A DNA stretch of 64,000 nt, taken from positions 806,001-870,000 of the forward strand of contig NZ_FOVZ01000001.1 of assembly GCF_900115295.1 (NCBI RefSeq), given 5' to 3'. Below the pieces are notes generated by a model that had not been told where the DNA came from, did not search any database, and saw nothing but the letters and a program-made list of their open reading frames with translations. The stretch's first letter is position 1, and each line of letters begins with the position of its first letter. Below are positions 1-8,813 of the stretch, one piece after another. Origin of the DNA: Sphingomonas sp. OK281. GTDB taxonomy: Bacteria > Pseudomonadota > Alphaproteobacteria > Sphingomonadales > Sphingomonadaceae. A program made the position numbers and the translations under genes.

Positions 1-1
1 G

Positions 2-187
2 CGCGCCGTTCGGATCGACCTGACCAACGCGCATCTCTGGGACGTCACCGCGGTCGGCGCACTCGAAACCGTCGTCGATAAACTCCGCCGCCACGGGCGC
101 GAGGTCGAGGTGATCGGGCTCAACACCGCAAGCGCGACGCTGGTCGATCGCCATGCGCCGCTGATGCTGGATCCAATCGGAGGCTAG
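2..187 (+). CDS. SulP-family anion transporter, C-terminal STAS domain (5' truncated)
   Basis: The window opens inside this gene; 61 residues remain before the TAG at 185-187. The reading frame gives a STAS-like pattern: a beta strand ([12 protein letters not shown]), an alpha helix ([16 protein letters not shown]), a second strand (EVEVIGLN) and a short helix (ASATLVDR). This is the usual end of SulP-type sulfate or bicarbonate permeases, where the cytoplasmic STAS domain regulates transport. The sulfate-activation genes cysD, cysNC and cysQ follow on the same strand, so sulfate import is the likely role. The transmembrane part lies outside the window, so the substrate cannot be confirmed here. 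Confidence 0.75.
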   Translation, partial: RAVRIDLTNAHLWDVTAVGALETVVDKLRRHGREVEVIGLNTASATLVDRHAPLMLDPIGG

Positions 188-199
188 TGCTCGATCTTT

Positions 200-237
200 G
201 GGGCGGGCGAGAAATACGATGCTGTACGGGCCGCCCC
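200..237 (+). promoter_or_regulatory. Stem-loop between transporter gene and cysD
   Basis: GGGGCGG at 200-206 pairs with CCGCCCC at 231-237, with a 24-base loop. There is no following T-run, so this is not a classic terminator. It could limit read-through or stabilise the mRNA between the transporter and the cys genes. The dyad is seen in the sequence; the role is inferred. Confidence 0.35.
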
Positions 238-257
238 GACGTCCTACTTCGAGGGGG

Positions 258-1184
258 ATGACGAAACTTCCAGATACCGGCCCCGTGTCGCTCACGCATC
301 TCCAGCGGCTCGAGGCGGAGAGCATTCATATTTTGCGCGAGGTGGTGGCCGAGTGCGAGCGCCCGGTGATGCTCTACAGCGTCGGCAAGGACTCCGCGGT
401 GATGCTGCATCTCGCGCGGAAGGCCTTTTACCCGTCACCGCCGCCATTCCCGCTGCTGCATGTCGATACGACGTGGAAGTTCAAGGCGATGTACGACCTG
501 CGCGATCGGATGGCGGCGGAGAGCGGGATGGAACTGCTCGTCTACAAGAACCCCGAGGCCGAAGCGCGCGGGATTAATCCGTTCGACCACGGCGCACTCC
601 ACACCGATATGTGGAAGACTGAGGGACTCAAGCAGGCGCTAGACCTGCACGGGTTCGACGCGGCGTTCGGCGGTGCCCGGCGCGACGAGGAAAAGAGCCG
701 TGCGAAGGAGCGCGTCTTCTCGTTTCGTGCGGCAAATCACCGCTGGGATCCCAAGCAGCAGCGCCCCGAGCTCTGGAACCTCTACAACGCGCGGAAGGCG
801 AAGGGCGAAAGCATCCGCGTCTTCCCGATCTCGAACTGGACCGAGCTCGACGTCTGGCAATATATCCAGCTCGAGGACATTCCGATCGTCCCGCTCTATT
901 TCGCCGCACCGCGCCCGACCGTCGAGCGCGACGGGATGCTGCTGATGGTCGACGACGATCGCTTCCGTTTGGAACCCGGCGAGGTGCCGGTCGAGCGCTC
1001 GATCCGCTTCCGCACGCTCGGCTGCTACCCGTTGACGGGTGCGGTCGAGAGTGACGCCGACAATCTATCCGCCGTGATCCAGGAGATGCTGCTGACCACC
1101 ACCAGCGAACGCCAGGGCCGCGCGATCGACCGCGAAGCGGGCTCGGCGAGCATGGAGAAGAAGAAGCAGGAGGGCTATTTCTGA
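258..1184 (+). CDS. cysD: Sulfate adenylyltransferase subunit 2 (ATP sulfurylase small subunit)
   Basis: CysD forms adenylylsulfate (APS) from ATP and sulfate in a complex with the CysN GTPase, the first step of assimilatory sulfate reduction. The protein carries the PP-loop signature SVGKDSAVM at residues 41-49 and the conserved [15 protein letters not shown] stretch at 138-152, and ends with the typical EKKKQEGYF. With the ATG at 258 it has 308 residues, close to the E. coli length of 302. An upstream in-frame ATG at 198 would add 20 unconserved residues. A G-rich run abuts the chosen start, so the ribosome site is not decisive. The stop overlaps the cysNC start (TGATG), which suggests translational coupling. 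Confidence 0.95.
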   Translation: MTKLPDTGPVSLTHLQRLEAESIHILREVVAECERPVMLYSVGKDSAVMLHLARKAFYPSPPPFPLLHVDTTWKFKAMYDLRDRMAAESGMELLVYKNPEAEARGINPFDHGALHTDMWKTEGLKQALDLHGFDAAFGGARRDEEKSRAKERVFSFRAANHRWDPKQQRPELWNLYNARKAKGESIRVFPISNWTELDVWQYIQLEDIPIVPLYFAAPRPTVERDGMLLMVDDDRFRLEPGEVPVERSIRFRTLGCYPLTGAVESDADNLSAVIQEMLLTTTSERQGRAIDREAGSASMEKKKQEGYF

Positions 1185-3097
1185 TGGCTACGCGCACGCA
1201 GGAGTCCGCCTATCAGGTGCAGGACATCATCGCCGAGGACATCGACGCCTATCTGCTTCAGCACCAGCACAAGAGCCTGTTGCGGTTCATCACCTGCGGG
1301 TCGGTCGACGACGGAAAGTCGACGCTTATCGGGCGCTTGCTCTACGATTCTAAGATGATCTTCGAGGATCAGCTCGCCGCTTTGGAGAGCGATTCGAAGA
1401 AGGTCGGCACGCAAGGCCAGGAGATCGACTTCGCGCTGCTGGTCGACGGGCTCGCTGCCGAGCGCGAGCAGGGCATCACGATCGACGTCGCCTATCGCTA
1501 TTTCTCGACCGAGAAGCGCAAGTTCATCGTCGCGGATACCCCGGGGCACGAGCAATATACGCGCAACATGATCACCGGCGCGTCGACCGCCGATCTCGCC
1601 GTGATCCTGGTGGATGCGCGCAAGGGTATCCTCACGCAAACCAAGCGGCACAGCTATCTCGCGCATCTGATCGGCATCCGGCACCTCGTGCTCGCGGTCA
1701 ACAAGATGGACCTCGTCGGCTACGATCAAGCCACCTACGACCGGATCGTCGCGGACTATGCGACGTTCGCGGACTCGATCGGGATCGCCGGCTTCACGCC
1801 AATGCCGATCTCGGGGTTCAAGGGCGACAACATTACGAGTTCGAGCGCCAACACGTCCTGGTATGACGGGCCGACGCTGATCGACCATCTCGACACGGTG
1901 ACGCTCGACGTCAGTGAGGATCAGGCCGGCCCGTTCCGGATGCCGGTGCAGTGGGTCAACCGGCCGAACCTCGATTTCCGCGGGTTTTCCGGGCTGGTCG
2001 CGAGCGGATCGATCGCGCCAGGTGACGCGGTGCGCATCCTGCCGGGCGGGCGCACCTCGACGATCGCCCGCGTCGTAACGTTCGGCGGCGATCTGCCGCG
2101 CGCTGTCGCCGGTCAATCGGTGACGCTGACGCTGGCGGACGAGATCGACTGTTCGCGCGGGGACGTGATCGTCGCAGCGGACTCACCCCCCGAGGCATCC
2201 GATCAGTTCGAGGCGACGGTCGTGTGGATGGCGGACGAGGAGATGCTGCCGGGGCGCTCCTATTGGCTCAAGCTCGCGACAAAGACCGTCACGGCGACCA
2301 TCCAGCAGCCGAAATACGCGATCAACGTCAATACGATGGAGCGGCTTGCTGCCAAGACGCTGGAACTGAACGCGATCGGTGTCGCCAATCTGTCGACTGA
2401 CCGACCGCTCGTGTTTGAACCCTATGCCGACAATCGCCTGCTCGGCGGGTTCATCCTGGTCGACAAGATCTCCAACGCGACGGTCGCGGCAGGGATGCTG
2501 CACTTTTCGCTGCGGCGCGCGCAGAACGTGCACTGGCAGGCGACGGACATCGGGCGTGAGGCGCACGCTAGCCTGAAGAACCAGAAGGCGGCGGTGCTTT
2601 GGTTCACCGGGCTGTCGGGTGCGGGGAAATCGACGATCGCCAATCTGGTCGAGATGAAACTCGCCCGGATGAACCGGCACACCTTCCTGTTGGACGGCGA
2701 CAATGTCCGCCATGGCCTGAACCGCGATCTCGGCTTCACCGACGCGGACAGGGTCGAGAACATCCGCCGCGTCGGCGAGGTCGCCAAGCTGATGACCGAT
2801 GCAGGGCTGATAGTGATCACTGCGTTCATTTCGCCGTTCCGCGCCGAACGCGAGATGGTGCGGCAAATGATCGCGCCGGGCGAGTTCATCGAGGTGCATA
2901 TCGACACGCCGCTCGCGGAGGCCGAACGGCGCGACGTGAAGGGGCTCTATGCGAAGGCGAGGGCGGGCAAGCTGGCGAACTTCACCGGGATAGACTCTCC
3001 CTATGAAGCGCCGGCTAACCCGGAAATCCGGATCGATACGACGGGGATGACGCCCGACGAGGCGGCCGACGCGATCGTTGCGTTGCTGATACCATGA
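1184..3097 (+). CDS. cysNC: Bifunctional sulfate adenylyltransferase subunit 1 / adenylylsulfate kinase
   Basis: This 637-residue protein fuses two enzymes. The N-terminal half is the CysN GTPase, whose GTP hydrolysis drives APS formation: GSVDDGKST at 39-47, DTPGHE at 118-123 and NKMD at 173-176, followed by elongation-factor-like beta barrels. The C-terminal part, from about residue 460, is APS kinase (CysC), which phosphorylates APS to PAPS; its P-loop GLSGAGKST is at 476-484. Such fusions are common in alphaproteobacteria. The start overlaps the cysD stop by one base, so the two subunits are probably made together. cysQ follows 10 bases downstream. Confidence 0.96.
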   Translation: MATRTQESAYQVQDIIAEDIDAYLLQHQHKSLLRFITCGSVDDGKSTLIGRLLYDSKMIFEDQLAALESDSKKVGTQGQEIDFALLVDGLAAEREQGITIDVAYRYFSTEKRKFIVADTPGHEQYTRNMITGASTADLAVILVDARKGILTQTKRHSYLAHLIGIRHLVLAVNKMDLVGYDQATYDRIVADYATFADSIGIAGFTPMPISGFKGDNITSSSANTSWYDGPTLIDHLDTVTLDVSEDQAGPFRMPVQWVNRPNLDFRGFSGLVASGSIAPGDAVRILPGGRTSTIARVVTFGGDLPRAVAGQSVTLTLADEIDCSRGDVIVAADSPPEASDQFEATVVWMADEEMLPGRSYWLKLATKTVTATIQQPKYAINVNTMERLAAKTLELNAIGVANLSTDRPLVFEPYADNRLLGGFILVDKISNATVAAGMLHFSLRRAQNVHWQATDIGREAHASLKNQKAAVLWFTGLSGAGKSTIANLVEMKLARMNRHTFLLDGDNVRHGLNRDLGFTDADRVENIRRVGEVAKLMTDAGLIVITAFISPFRAEREMVRQMIAPGEFIEVHIDTPLAEAERRDVKGLYAKARAGKLANFTGIDSPYEAPANPEIRIDTTGMTPDEAADAIVALLIP

Positions 3098-3107
3098 GGC
3101 TGATCCC

Positions 3108-3842
3108 ATGACCGTGATGACCGACGGTGAACTTGCTGCGCATCTGGCAGAGACCGCGGGGCGGTTGCTGCTCGAAGTGCGACGCTCGGGTGTGTTCTCG
3201 CCCGGCGCGCTCGGCAAGGCGGGCGACGAGACGGCCAACGCCTTCCTCGTCCATGCGCTGCAGGATGCGCGGCCCGACGACGGACTCTTGTCCGAGGAGC
3301 GTCGTTGCGACGGCACGCGGACGGCGATGTCGCGCGTGTGGATCGTCGATCCGGTCGACGGCACCCGCGAATATGGCGAGGCCCGCAACGACTGGGCGGT
3401 GCACGTCGCGCTCGCGATCGACGGGGTCGCGACGGTCGGTGCAGTCGCGTTGCCGGGGCTGGGTCTCGTCCTGCGCTCCGACCAGCCTGCGCCGGTGCCG
3501 GTGCCGGGCGATCCGCTACGGATGGTCGTCAGTCGGACCCGGCCTGCGCCCGAGGCAGTGAAGGTCGCCGAGGTGCTGGGGGCAACGCTGATCCCGATGG
3601 GGTCGGCGGGCGCGAAAGCCATGGCGGTGGTCCGCGGCGAAGCGGACATCTACCTTCACTCGGGCGGCCAGTATGAATGGGATTCCGCCGCACCGGTCGC
3701 GGTCGCGGCAGCGTTCGGCCTGCATTGCAGCCGGATCGACGGATCGCCGCTCGTGTATAATTGTCGGGATGTCTACATGCCCGACCTGCTGATCTGTCCC
3801 GTCGAACTGCGCGATCGGGTGATGGCGGCGATGGCGGCGTGA
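3108..3842 (+). CDS. cysQ: 3'(2'),5'-bisphosphate nucleotidase
   Basis: CysQ removes the 3' phosphate of PAP, the by-product of PAPS use, and so relieves product inhibition in sulfate assimilation. The 244-residue protein shows the inositol-monophosphatase-fold metal sites: SEE at 62-64, DPVDGT at 81-86 and WDSAAP from W191. It lies 10 bases after cysNC and completes a cysD-cysNC-cysQ operon. An alternative start at the second ATG, three codons in, cannot be excluded. Confidence 0.93.
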   Translation: MTVMTDGELAAHLAETAGRLLLEVRRSGVFSPGALGKAGDETANAFLVHALQDARPDDGLLSEERRCDGTRTAMSRVWIVDPVDGTREYGEARNDWAVHVALAIDGVATVGAVALPGLGLVLRSDQPAPVPVPGDPLRMVVSRTRPAPEAVKVAEVLGATLIPMGSAGAKAMAVVRGEADIYLHSGGQYEWDSAAPVAVAAAFGLHCSRIDGSPLVYNCRDVYMPDLLICPVELRDRVMAAMAA

Positions 3843-3850
3843 TGTACCCC

Positions 3851-3878
3851 CGATCCTCCCCCGCTAGAGGGAGGATCG
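3851..3878. terminator. Perfect 10-bp dyad between convergent genes
   Basis: CGATCCTCCC at 3851-3860 pairs perfectly with GGGAGGATCG at 3869-3878 around an 8-base loop. It sits between the ends of cysQ (+) and the lipoprotein gene (-), the place for a shared terminator. No T-tract is present on either strand, so terminator function is an inference from position and stem strength. Confidence 0.5.
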
Positions 3879-3890
3879 AGAGGGCGGCGA

Positions 3891-4226
3891 TTACTGCTGC
3901 GGTGCGACGTCGTTCTCGACCGGCGCCTCGTCGCGCGTAACGCGCGAAGTCATTCCGGTTGCATCCGCATCGTCGAGCATCTGCTCGTCCGGCGCGACCG
4001 GCTTCTCGCGCGGCGGTTCGACCACGGCCGGCGCCGGCGGGGCCGCCTCGACTGGTGCAGCCTCGACTGGCGCCGGGGCCGCCTCGGATTCGGTCACGCC
4101 GGTGTCCTCGACCATGTTGGTATCCGTCGGCGGCTGTTCGGGTTCGGAGCGCGAGCAACCGGCCAGTGCCATCACGGCGAGCAGGCCGCCGGCGATGGCG
4201 GTACGGGTGCGGGTGGACATCGTCAT
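3891..4226 (-). CDS. Small proline/alanine-rich lipoprotein, function unknown
   Basis: Using the ATG at 4226 gives 111 residues. AGAGGA lies a few bases upstream as a ribosome site. A lipoprotein signal peptide ends in the lipobox LAGC, with the acylated cysteine at residue 24. The rest is low-complexity: repeated VEAAP/PAP units, then an acidic tail. No enzymatic motif is visible. It lies just 11 bases downstream of the L,D-transpeptidase gene on the same strand, so both may be co-transcribed and the product may be an envelope protein. The family is not recognised. Confidence 0.7.
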   Translation of the reverse strand: MTMSTRTRTAIAGGLLAVMALAGCSRSEPEQPPTDTNMVEDTGVTESEAAPAPVEAAPVEAAPPAPAVVEPPREKPVAPDEQMLDDADATGMTSRVTRDEAPVENDVAPQQ

Positions 4227-4237
4227 GTCTGGTCCTC

Positions 4238-5701
4238 TCAGCGAGCGGCGATCGTCTGGCGAGCGGTGCGCGCCTCGATCTTGGAAGCGAGGGTGCCGTC
4301 CCAGTTGTAGGGATCGGCGCGGAAGTTCATCTGGCCGTTGCCGCTGGCGAACGCGGTCCAATACAGCAGATAGACCGATACGGGCTTTATCAAGCGCGCG
4401 CGGACCGTGTCACCCTTGGCGACCGCGGCGTCGACCATCTCCGGCGTCCACGCAGGATCGCCCTTGAGCAGCAGGTCGGCAAGTTCCGCAGGCTTTTCAA
4501 GGCGAACGCAGCCATGGCTCGCAAGTCGGCTGAAGCTCGCGAACTTCGCACGGCTCGGCGTATCGTGGAGATAGACCGAATAGTCGTTGGCGAAATCGAA
4601 CTTGAACCGGCCCAGCGCGCTCTGGTCGCCGGCCTGTTGCTGAAGCCGCGTACCGTCGATCACCTTGATGCCGTTGCGCTTGAAATAGCCGGGATTCGCG
4701 CGTTCCTTCGGCCAAAGCTCCTTGGTCGCGATCGAGGTCGGCACGTTCCAGGGCGGGTTGATGACGATGCTGTGGATCGTCGAGGACAGCATCGGCGTCT
4801 CGTCGCCCGGACGTCCGGTCACCGCGCGCATCGACTGCACGGGCGTATCGCCGTCGAACACGGTCAACACGGCTGCGGCGATGTTCACCTGGATACGGTC
4901 GCGCGGCAGGTCCTGCGGGAGCCAACGCCAGCGCTCCATGTTCGCCATGATCTGCCGCACCCGGTCGCCCGCAGAGACGTTGAGCGCGGCGAGCGTCTGC
5001 GTCGAGACGATCCCGCTGGGGTTGAGCCCGTAGCGACGCTGGGCACGGCGTACGGCCTCCACCAGCGGCGCGTCGAACCGGTCGCCACTGGTGGCGACGT
5101 CCTTGTCCTCGGCAGCGAGACGTTTCCGCAACGCGATCACGCGAGGGCCGGTCGCGCCGATCGTGAAGTCGGGACCGGAGGCAAGCGTCGCCCAGCCGCC
5201 CGCCGAAGCGATCGAGCGATAGTTCTGGAGGCCCTTCCGCAGGCCGTCATAGCCTGCATAGGGCGGTGGCAGCGACGCGAACCATGCCGCGATCCGGTCG
5301 AGCTGAACGGCGTCGGCAAACGCAGGCGTCGGATCATAGGCAGGCGGACGCAGGCCCCAATCCTTCTCGAAATCCGCGCCGCTGAGGCGACCGGCATGCA
5401 CCGCACGCGCGTGATCGAGCGCCGCGCGGACGAGTTCGTCCTTGCTCGGCGCGCTGGTCGATGCGGTTGCGGCGGACTTCAGCCCCTGCGCAACGATGTC
5501 GCCATTGAGCAGCTTGTCGAGCAGCGCGGCCTGCGCGTCGTTGAGTGGCGGCACGGTGATCACCGGTGGCGCGAGCGTCGGCGTCGGCATCGCTGCGGGC
5601 GTGGTCGGGACGACCGGCGGCGGCGTAACCTGCGCGAACGACGGGGTTGCCATCAACAGCGGGGCCGCCGCGAGCACCGACCGGATCACGCCAGTCTTCA
5701 T
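4238..5701 (-). CDS. Murein L,D-transpeptidase (YcbB/LdtD type)
   Basis: This 487-residue periplasmic enzyme should form 3-3 cross-links in peptidoglycan. It starts with a signal peptide (MKTGVIRSVLAAAPLLMATP, cleaved after SFA). A peptidoglycan-binding-like region around GPRVIALRKRL precedes the YkuD catalytic domain with its SHGCVRL motif; the catalytic cysteine is Cys398 and the partner histidine His396. Length and layout match the YcbB-type family, which is longer than ErfK-type enzymes. An upstream ATG at 5728 would add nine residues before the signal peptide and is less likely. The small lipoprotein gene follows closely. Confidence 0.88.
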   Translation of the reverse strand: MKTGVIRSVLAAAPLLMATPSFAQVTPPPVVPTTPAAMPTPTLAPPVITVPPLNDAQAALLDKLLNGDIVAQGLKSAATASTSAPSKDELVRAALDHARAVHAGRLSGADFEKDWGLRPPAYDPTPAFADAVQLDRIAAWFASLPPPYAGYDGLRKGLQNYRSIASAGGWATLASGPDFTIGATGPRVIALRKRLAAEDKDVATSGDRFDAPLVEAVRRAQRRYGLNPSGIVSTQTLAALNVSAGDRVRQIMANMERWRWLPQDLPRDRIQVNIAAAVLTVFDGDTPVQSMRAVTGRPGDETPMLSSTIHSIVINPPWNVPTSIATKELWPKERANPGYFKRNGIKVIDGTRLQQQAGDQSALGRFKFDFANDYSVYLHDTPSRAKFASFSRLASHGCVRLEKPAELADLLLKGDPAWTPEMVDAAVAKGDTVRARLIKPVSVYLLYWTAFASGNGQMNFRADPYNWDGTLASKIEARTARQTIAAR

Positions 5702-5829
5702 TCGTCCATCATCGAAACCGCGAGCCATAATCGTCCTGTCTTGTATCTGGTCGATGCTTTCGCACGACGTAGCTCTCCCTTAGCTGAACCGGACTCGCTA
5801 AGCATCGCCAATCGGGCAAAATTAACGGT

Positions 5830-6645
5830 TCAGGCCAGGGGGGCAGGTTTTTCCTGCCGGGCCAGCACTTCATAGGCCATCACGGCCGTCGCGACGGCGG
5901 CATTGAGGCTGTCCGCCTTGCCGAGCATCGGGATCTTGACGAGCACATCGCATGCCTCGGCCATCTCGGGCGGCATGCCCTGCGCTTCGTTGCCGGTGAG
6001 CAGGAAGGTCGGGCCGGTATAGGTCGCCGCGCGATAGTCTGTGTCGGTGTCGAGGCTGAGGCCAACGAGCTGGCCGGGGCCGGTGCGCAGCCAGGTGTGG
6101 AACGGCTCCCACTCGGTCTTCACGACGGGTATCGTGAACAGCGCTCCCATGCTGGCGCGGACCGCCTCGACCGAGAACGGATCGACGGACTCGCCGATCA
6201 GGATCAGCCCGCCTGCGCCGACTGCATCGCCGGTGCGCAGGATCGTACCGAGATTGCCGGGATCGCGCAGGCGCTCCGCGACCAGCCAGATGCCCGACGC
6301 GGTGCGATCGAGGTCTTCGAGCGTCGCGTCGAACTCATCGAACACGCCGACGACCGCCTGCGGGTTATCCTTGCCGGACAGCTTCGAGAGAATATCGGGC
6401 GTGGTCTGGATCGAATCGCCGCCGGCATCCTCGACGTCCATCGACAGCGCGTGGACGAGCGGATGGTTCGCGCTGGCCGCAGCGTAGAACAGCGTGCGCG
6501 GCAGGCGACCGGTCTCGCGCGCCTCGGTGAGGATGCGCAGGCCCTCGGCAAGGAACTGCTTGGCCGCACGCCGATGTCGTTTGTCGCGCAGGTCGCGGAC
6601 GTACTTGATCAGCGGGTTCGAAAAGGCGGTTATCTCGCGGGGCAT
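5830..6645 (-). CDS. TrmH/SpoU-family RNA 2'-O-methyltransferase
   Basis: The 271-residue protein belongs to the SPOUT class that methylates ribose 2'-OH in tRNA or rRNA using S-adenosylmethionine in a trefoil-knot fold. An N-terminal substrate-binding domain (NPLIKYVRDLRDKRHR) is followed by the knot motifs RDPGNLGTILRTGDAVG, LLTGNEAQGMP and DSLNAAVATAVMAYE. The layout resembles RlmB/TsnR-like enzymes; the exact target nucleotide cannot be told from sequence. It lies downstream of the PTS genes but is separated from them by repeat A1, so it may have its own promoter. Confidence 0.87.
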   Translation of the reverse strand: MPREITAFSNPLIKYVRDLRDKRHRRAAKQFLAEGLRILTEARETGRLPRTLFYAAASANHPLVHALSMDVEDAGGDSIQTTPDILSKLSGKDNPQAVVGVFDEFDATLEDLDRTASGIWLVAERLRDPGNLGTILRTGDAVGAGGLILIGESVDPFSVEAVRASMGALFTIPVVKTEWEPFHTWLRTGPGQLVGLSLDTDTDYRAATYTGPTFLLTGNEAQGMPPEMAEACDVLVKIPMLGKADSLNAAVATAVMAYEVLARQEKPAPLA

Positions 6646-6658
6646 CTAGCTCCCCTTC

Positions 6659-6735
6659 CGCTTGCGGGAGGGGTGGGGGGAGGGGTTTGTAAACACGCCG
6701 TCGCTCATGCCCTCCCCCGACCCCTCCCGCAAGCG
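6659..6735. repeat. Family A palindromic element, copy A1
   Basis: The left arm at 6659-6684 and the right arm at 6710-6735 are inverted copies matching at 25 of 26 positions. The right end also folds on itself: CCCCTCCCGC (6721-6730), AA, GCGGGAGGGG (6733-6742). It sits between the HPr gene and the methyltransferase gene. See the other family A copies at 13013, 16141 and 18445. Confidence 0.75.
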
Positions 6736-6752
6736 GGAGGGGAGAAAGACGG

Positions 6753-7028
6753 TCAATCCTCGCCGAACTTCGCTTCGACCAGTTCGGCGAGCGCCGCCAC
6801 GGTTTGCTCCGCGCCATCACCGCTCGCGCTGATCGTGATCGCATCGCCCATCGCCGCGCCGAGCATCATCAGTCCCATGATCGACGTGCCGGTGACATGG
6901 TCCGACCCGTCCTTGGTCACGCTGACCTCGACTGGATGCGACGAGGCGAGCGTCACGAACTTGGCACTCGCGCGGGCGTGAAGCCCGCGGCGGTTGGTAA
7001 TCTGGACGGTACGAGAAACTTCGCTCAC
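6753..7028 (-). CDS. ptsH: Phosphocarrier protein HPr of the regulatory PTS
   Basis: HPr carries phosphate from enzyme I on a histidine and hands it to EIIA proteins. The 91-residue protein shows the active-site stretch NRRGLHARAS with His17, and the regulatory serine region TSIMGLMML with Ser49, the expected target of HPr kinase. The start overlaps the EIIA stop (ATGA). With hprK and EIIA(Man) nearby and no EIIB/EIIC permease in sight, this is most likely a regulatory rather than a sugar-transporting PTS. Enzyme I is not in the window. Confidence 0.94.
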   Translation of the reverse strand: MSEVSRTVQITNRRGLHARASAKFVTLASSHPVEVSVTKDGSDHVTGTSIMGLMMLGAAMGDAITISASGDGAEQTVAALAELVEAKFGED

Positions 7029-7432
7029 GCCGCCGCCTCGCCGAGAACCTCGGAGGCTACCGAAATGTATTTGCGCCCGGCCTCGCGCGCCGCCGCAACC
7101 GCCGCGACGACGGTCATCGATTTCCTCGCCGAACCGAGCCGGATGAGCATCGGCAGGTTCATCCCTGCGATCACCTCGATCCGCCCGCGCTCCATCAGCG
7201 AGATGGCGAGATTAGAGGGAGTGCCGCCGAACAGGTCGGTCAGCACAATGACGCCGCGCCCGACATCGACCGCCTCGATCGCCGCGGCGATATCCGCGCG
7301 GCGCTCTTCCATGTCGTCGTCGGGACCGATCGCGATCGGCGCGACGCGTTCCTGCGGACCGACGACGTGGATCATCGCGCGAACGAATTCCTCGGCCAAT
7401 CGACCGTGCGTTACCAGAACTAGGCCGATCAT
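7025..7432 (-). CDS. PTS EIIA component, mannose (Man) type
   Basis: The 135-residue cytoplasmic protein matches the EIIA-Man fold: MIGLVLVTHG with the phosphorylated His9, then LTDLFGGTPSN. Such lone EIIA-Man proteins in alphaproteobacteria are the terminal acceptors of a regulatory phosphorelay with HPr and HPr kinase. It overlaps ptsH by four bases and follows rapZ by 15 bases, within the chvI-to-ptsH block. The in vivo target of its phosphorylation state cannot be seen here. Confidence 0.92.
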   Translation of the reverse strand: MIGLVLVTHGRLAEEFVRAMIHVVGPQERVAPIAIGPDDDMEERRADIAAAIEAVDVGRGVIVLTDLFGGTPSNLAISLMERGRIEVIAGMNLPMLIRLGSARKSMTVVAAVAAAREAGRKYISVASEVLGEAAA

Positions 7433-7447
7433 GTCAGCGTTTCATAC

Positions 7448-8362
7448 TCATAAGACGACCGGTGACCCTTCGAGCGCATCTTGTGGAGCGGCCCCCAGGT
7501 CGCGGTGTGCGATACTGGGCGAAAATCCCGCGTCGCGCAACCGTCGCGCCACCCGGTCGGCGACATGGACCGACCGGTGTCTCCCTCCGGTACATCCGAA
7601 CGCGACCGTGACGTACGACTTGCCCTCAGCCCTGTACCGCGGCAGCAACAGCATCAGCAACTCTTCGATCCGGCTCACGGCGGCTTCGTAGGCGGGGTCG
7701 TCCATGATGTAGGCGGACACGTCGGCATCGAGTCCGGTGCCAGGGCGCAAGTCGTGATCCCAGTGCGGATTGCGCAGAAACCGCATGTCGAACACGAGGT
7801 CGGCGTTGCGCGGCAGGCCGCGGGCGAAGCCGAACGATCGGATAGACAGCGTCGGTTCGCCGAGTTCCCCGCCCGCAAAGCTCGCGCGGATCTGTTGCGC
7901 GAGTTCGTTGGCGGCCATGTCGGTCGTATCGATCAGCCGGTTCGCCCAGTCCCGCAACGGCGCGAGCAGTTCACGCTCGCGGCCGATGCCATCGTTCGCC
8001 GGACGATCGAGTGCCAGCGGATGACGTCGACGGGTCTCGGAATAGCGGCGTTCGAGTTCGGCACCCGAACAGTCGAGGAACAGCATCCCGATCTCGAGGC
8101 CATGACGGTCGCGGAGATCACGGATCCGGCTGACGATGCGTTCGGGATCGAAATCGCGCGTCCGGGCGCCGATGCCGATCGCGAGCGGCTGCGACTCGTT
8201 GGGCGATCCCTCGGGAAGTGGCGCCGCGAGCAACCGGTCGAGCAGCAGCAGCGGTAGGTTGTCGACCACCTCCCAGCCGAGATCCTCCAGCGTCTTGAGG
8301 ACGGTCGACTTGCCCGCCCCGGACATGCCGGTGACGAGCAGGATGTCCTTTGGCCGAGTCAT
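7448..8362 (-). CDS. rapZ: RapZ-family nucleotide-binding protein
   Basis: The protein has 304 residues from the ATG at 8362. It has an N-terminal Walker A, GMSGAGKST at 12-20, and the characteristic C-terminal domain with GCTGGRHRS at 256-264. In E. coli, RapZ binds small RNAs and tunes glucosamine-6-phosphate synthase; in alphaproteobacteria the role is less clear, although the gene is nearly always beside hprK and PTS genes, as here. The frame stays open well upstream into hprK, but those residues are unlike the family. hprK ends 10 bases before the start. Confidence 0.93.
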   Translation of the reverse strand: MTRPKDILLVTGMSGAGKSTVLKTLEDLGWEVVDNLPLLLLDRLLAAPLPEGSPNESQPLAIGIGARTRDFDPERIVSRIRDLRDRHGLEIGMLFLDCSGAELERRYSETRRRHPLALDRPANDGIGRERELLAPLRDWANRLIDTTDMAANELAQQIRASFAGGELGEPTLSIRSFGFARGLPRNADLVFDMRFLRNPHWDHDLRPGTGLDADVSAYIMDDPAYEAAVSRIEELLMLLLPRYRAEGKSYVTVAFGCTGGRHRSVHVADRVARRLRDAGFSPSIAHRDLGAAPQDALEGSPVVL

Positions 8363-8372
8363 TCTGAACGCG

Positions 8373-8804
8373 TCATGCTGATGGCTCCGGATTGCGCAAT
8401 GCGAGTTCGACCTTGATCGGGGCGGAGGCTTCGAAAGGATCGACGACGAATTGGCGGACGTCGATCCCGGCGATCTTTCGCGCGCGGCGTTCGGGCATCC
8501 GCTCGATCGCGCCATCCACGCGGACGAGCAGCCCGACGGGAACGTCCTCGACATGGGGCATGGCGAGGATGCCGAGTCCCCGAACCTCGATCCGTCCTGC
8601 GATCGTCGCTGGCGCGCGCGCGACCAACGACTTGCCGGAACGCACCACGAGCGTCTGATCGTCGCTGACGAGGATCGCGCCACGATCGATCAGGCGCAGT
8701 GCGAGGTCGGACTTGCCCGATCCCGATGCGCCCTCGATCATGACCGCCACGCCGTCGATCGCGACCGTGGTGGCGTGGAGCCTGTCGGAGGAGGGGACGA
8801 CCAC
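8373..8804 (-). CDS. hprK: HPr kinase/phosphorylase, short alphaproteobacterial form
   Basis: HprK phosphorylates and dephosphorylates HPr on its regulatory serine. This copy has only 143 residues, against about 310 in Firmicutes: it keeps the catalytic core with P-loop GASGSGKS at 25-32, the LVSDD stretch and the signature around EVRGLGI, but lacks the N-terminal domain. This shortened form is normal for alphaproteobacteria, so it is not a broken gene. It lies 9 bases after chvG and 10 before rapZ, linking the two-component system to the PTS in one transcription unit. Confidence 0.93.
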   Translation of the reverse strand: MVVPSSDRLHATTVAIDGVAVMIEGASGSGKSDLALRLIDRGAILVSDDQTLVVRSGKSLVARAPATIAGRIEVRGLGILAMPHVEDVPVGLLVRVDGAIERMPERRARKIAGIDVRQFVVDPFEASAPIKVELALRNPEPSA

Positions 8805-8813
8805 GAGGCGTCC

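Noticed and set aside
8373..8804. Truncated pseudogene of HPr kinase
   Set aside because: The short core with intact P-loop is the normal alphaproteobacterial form.
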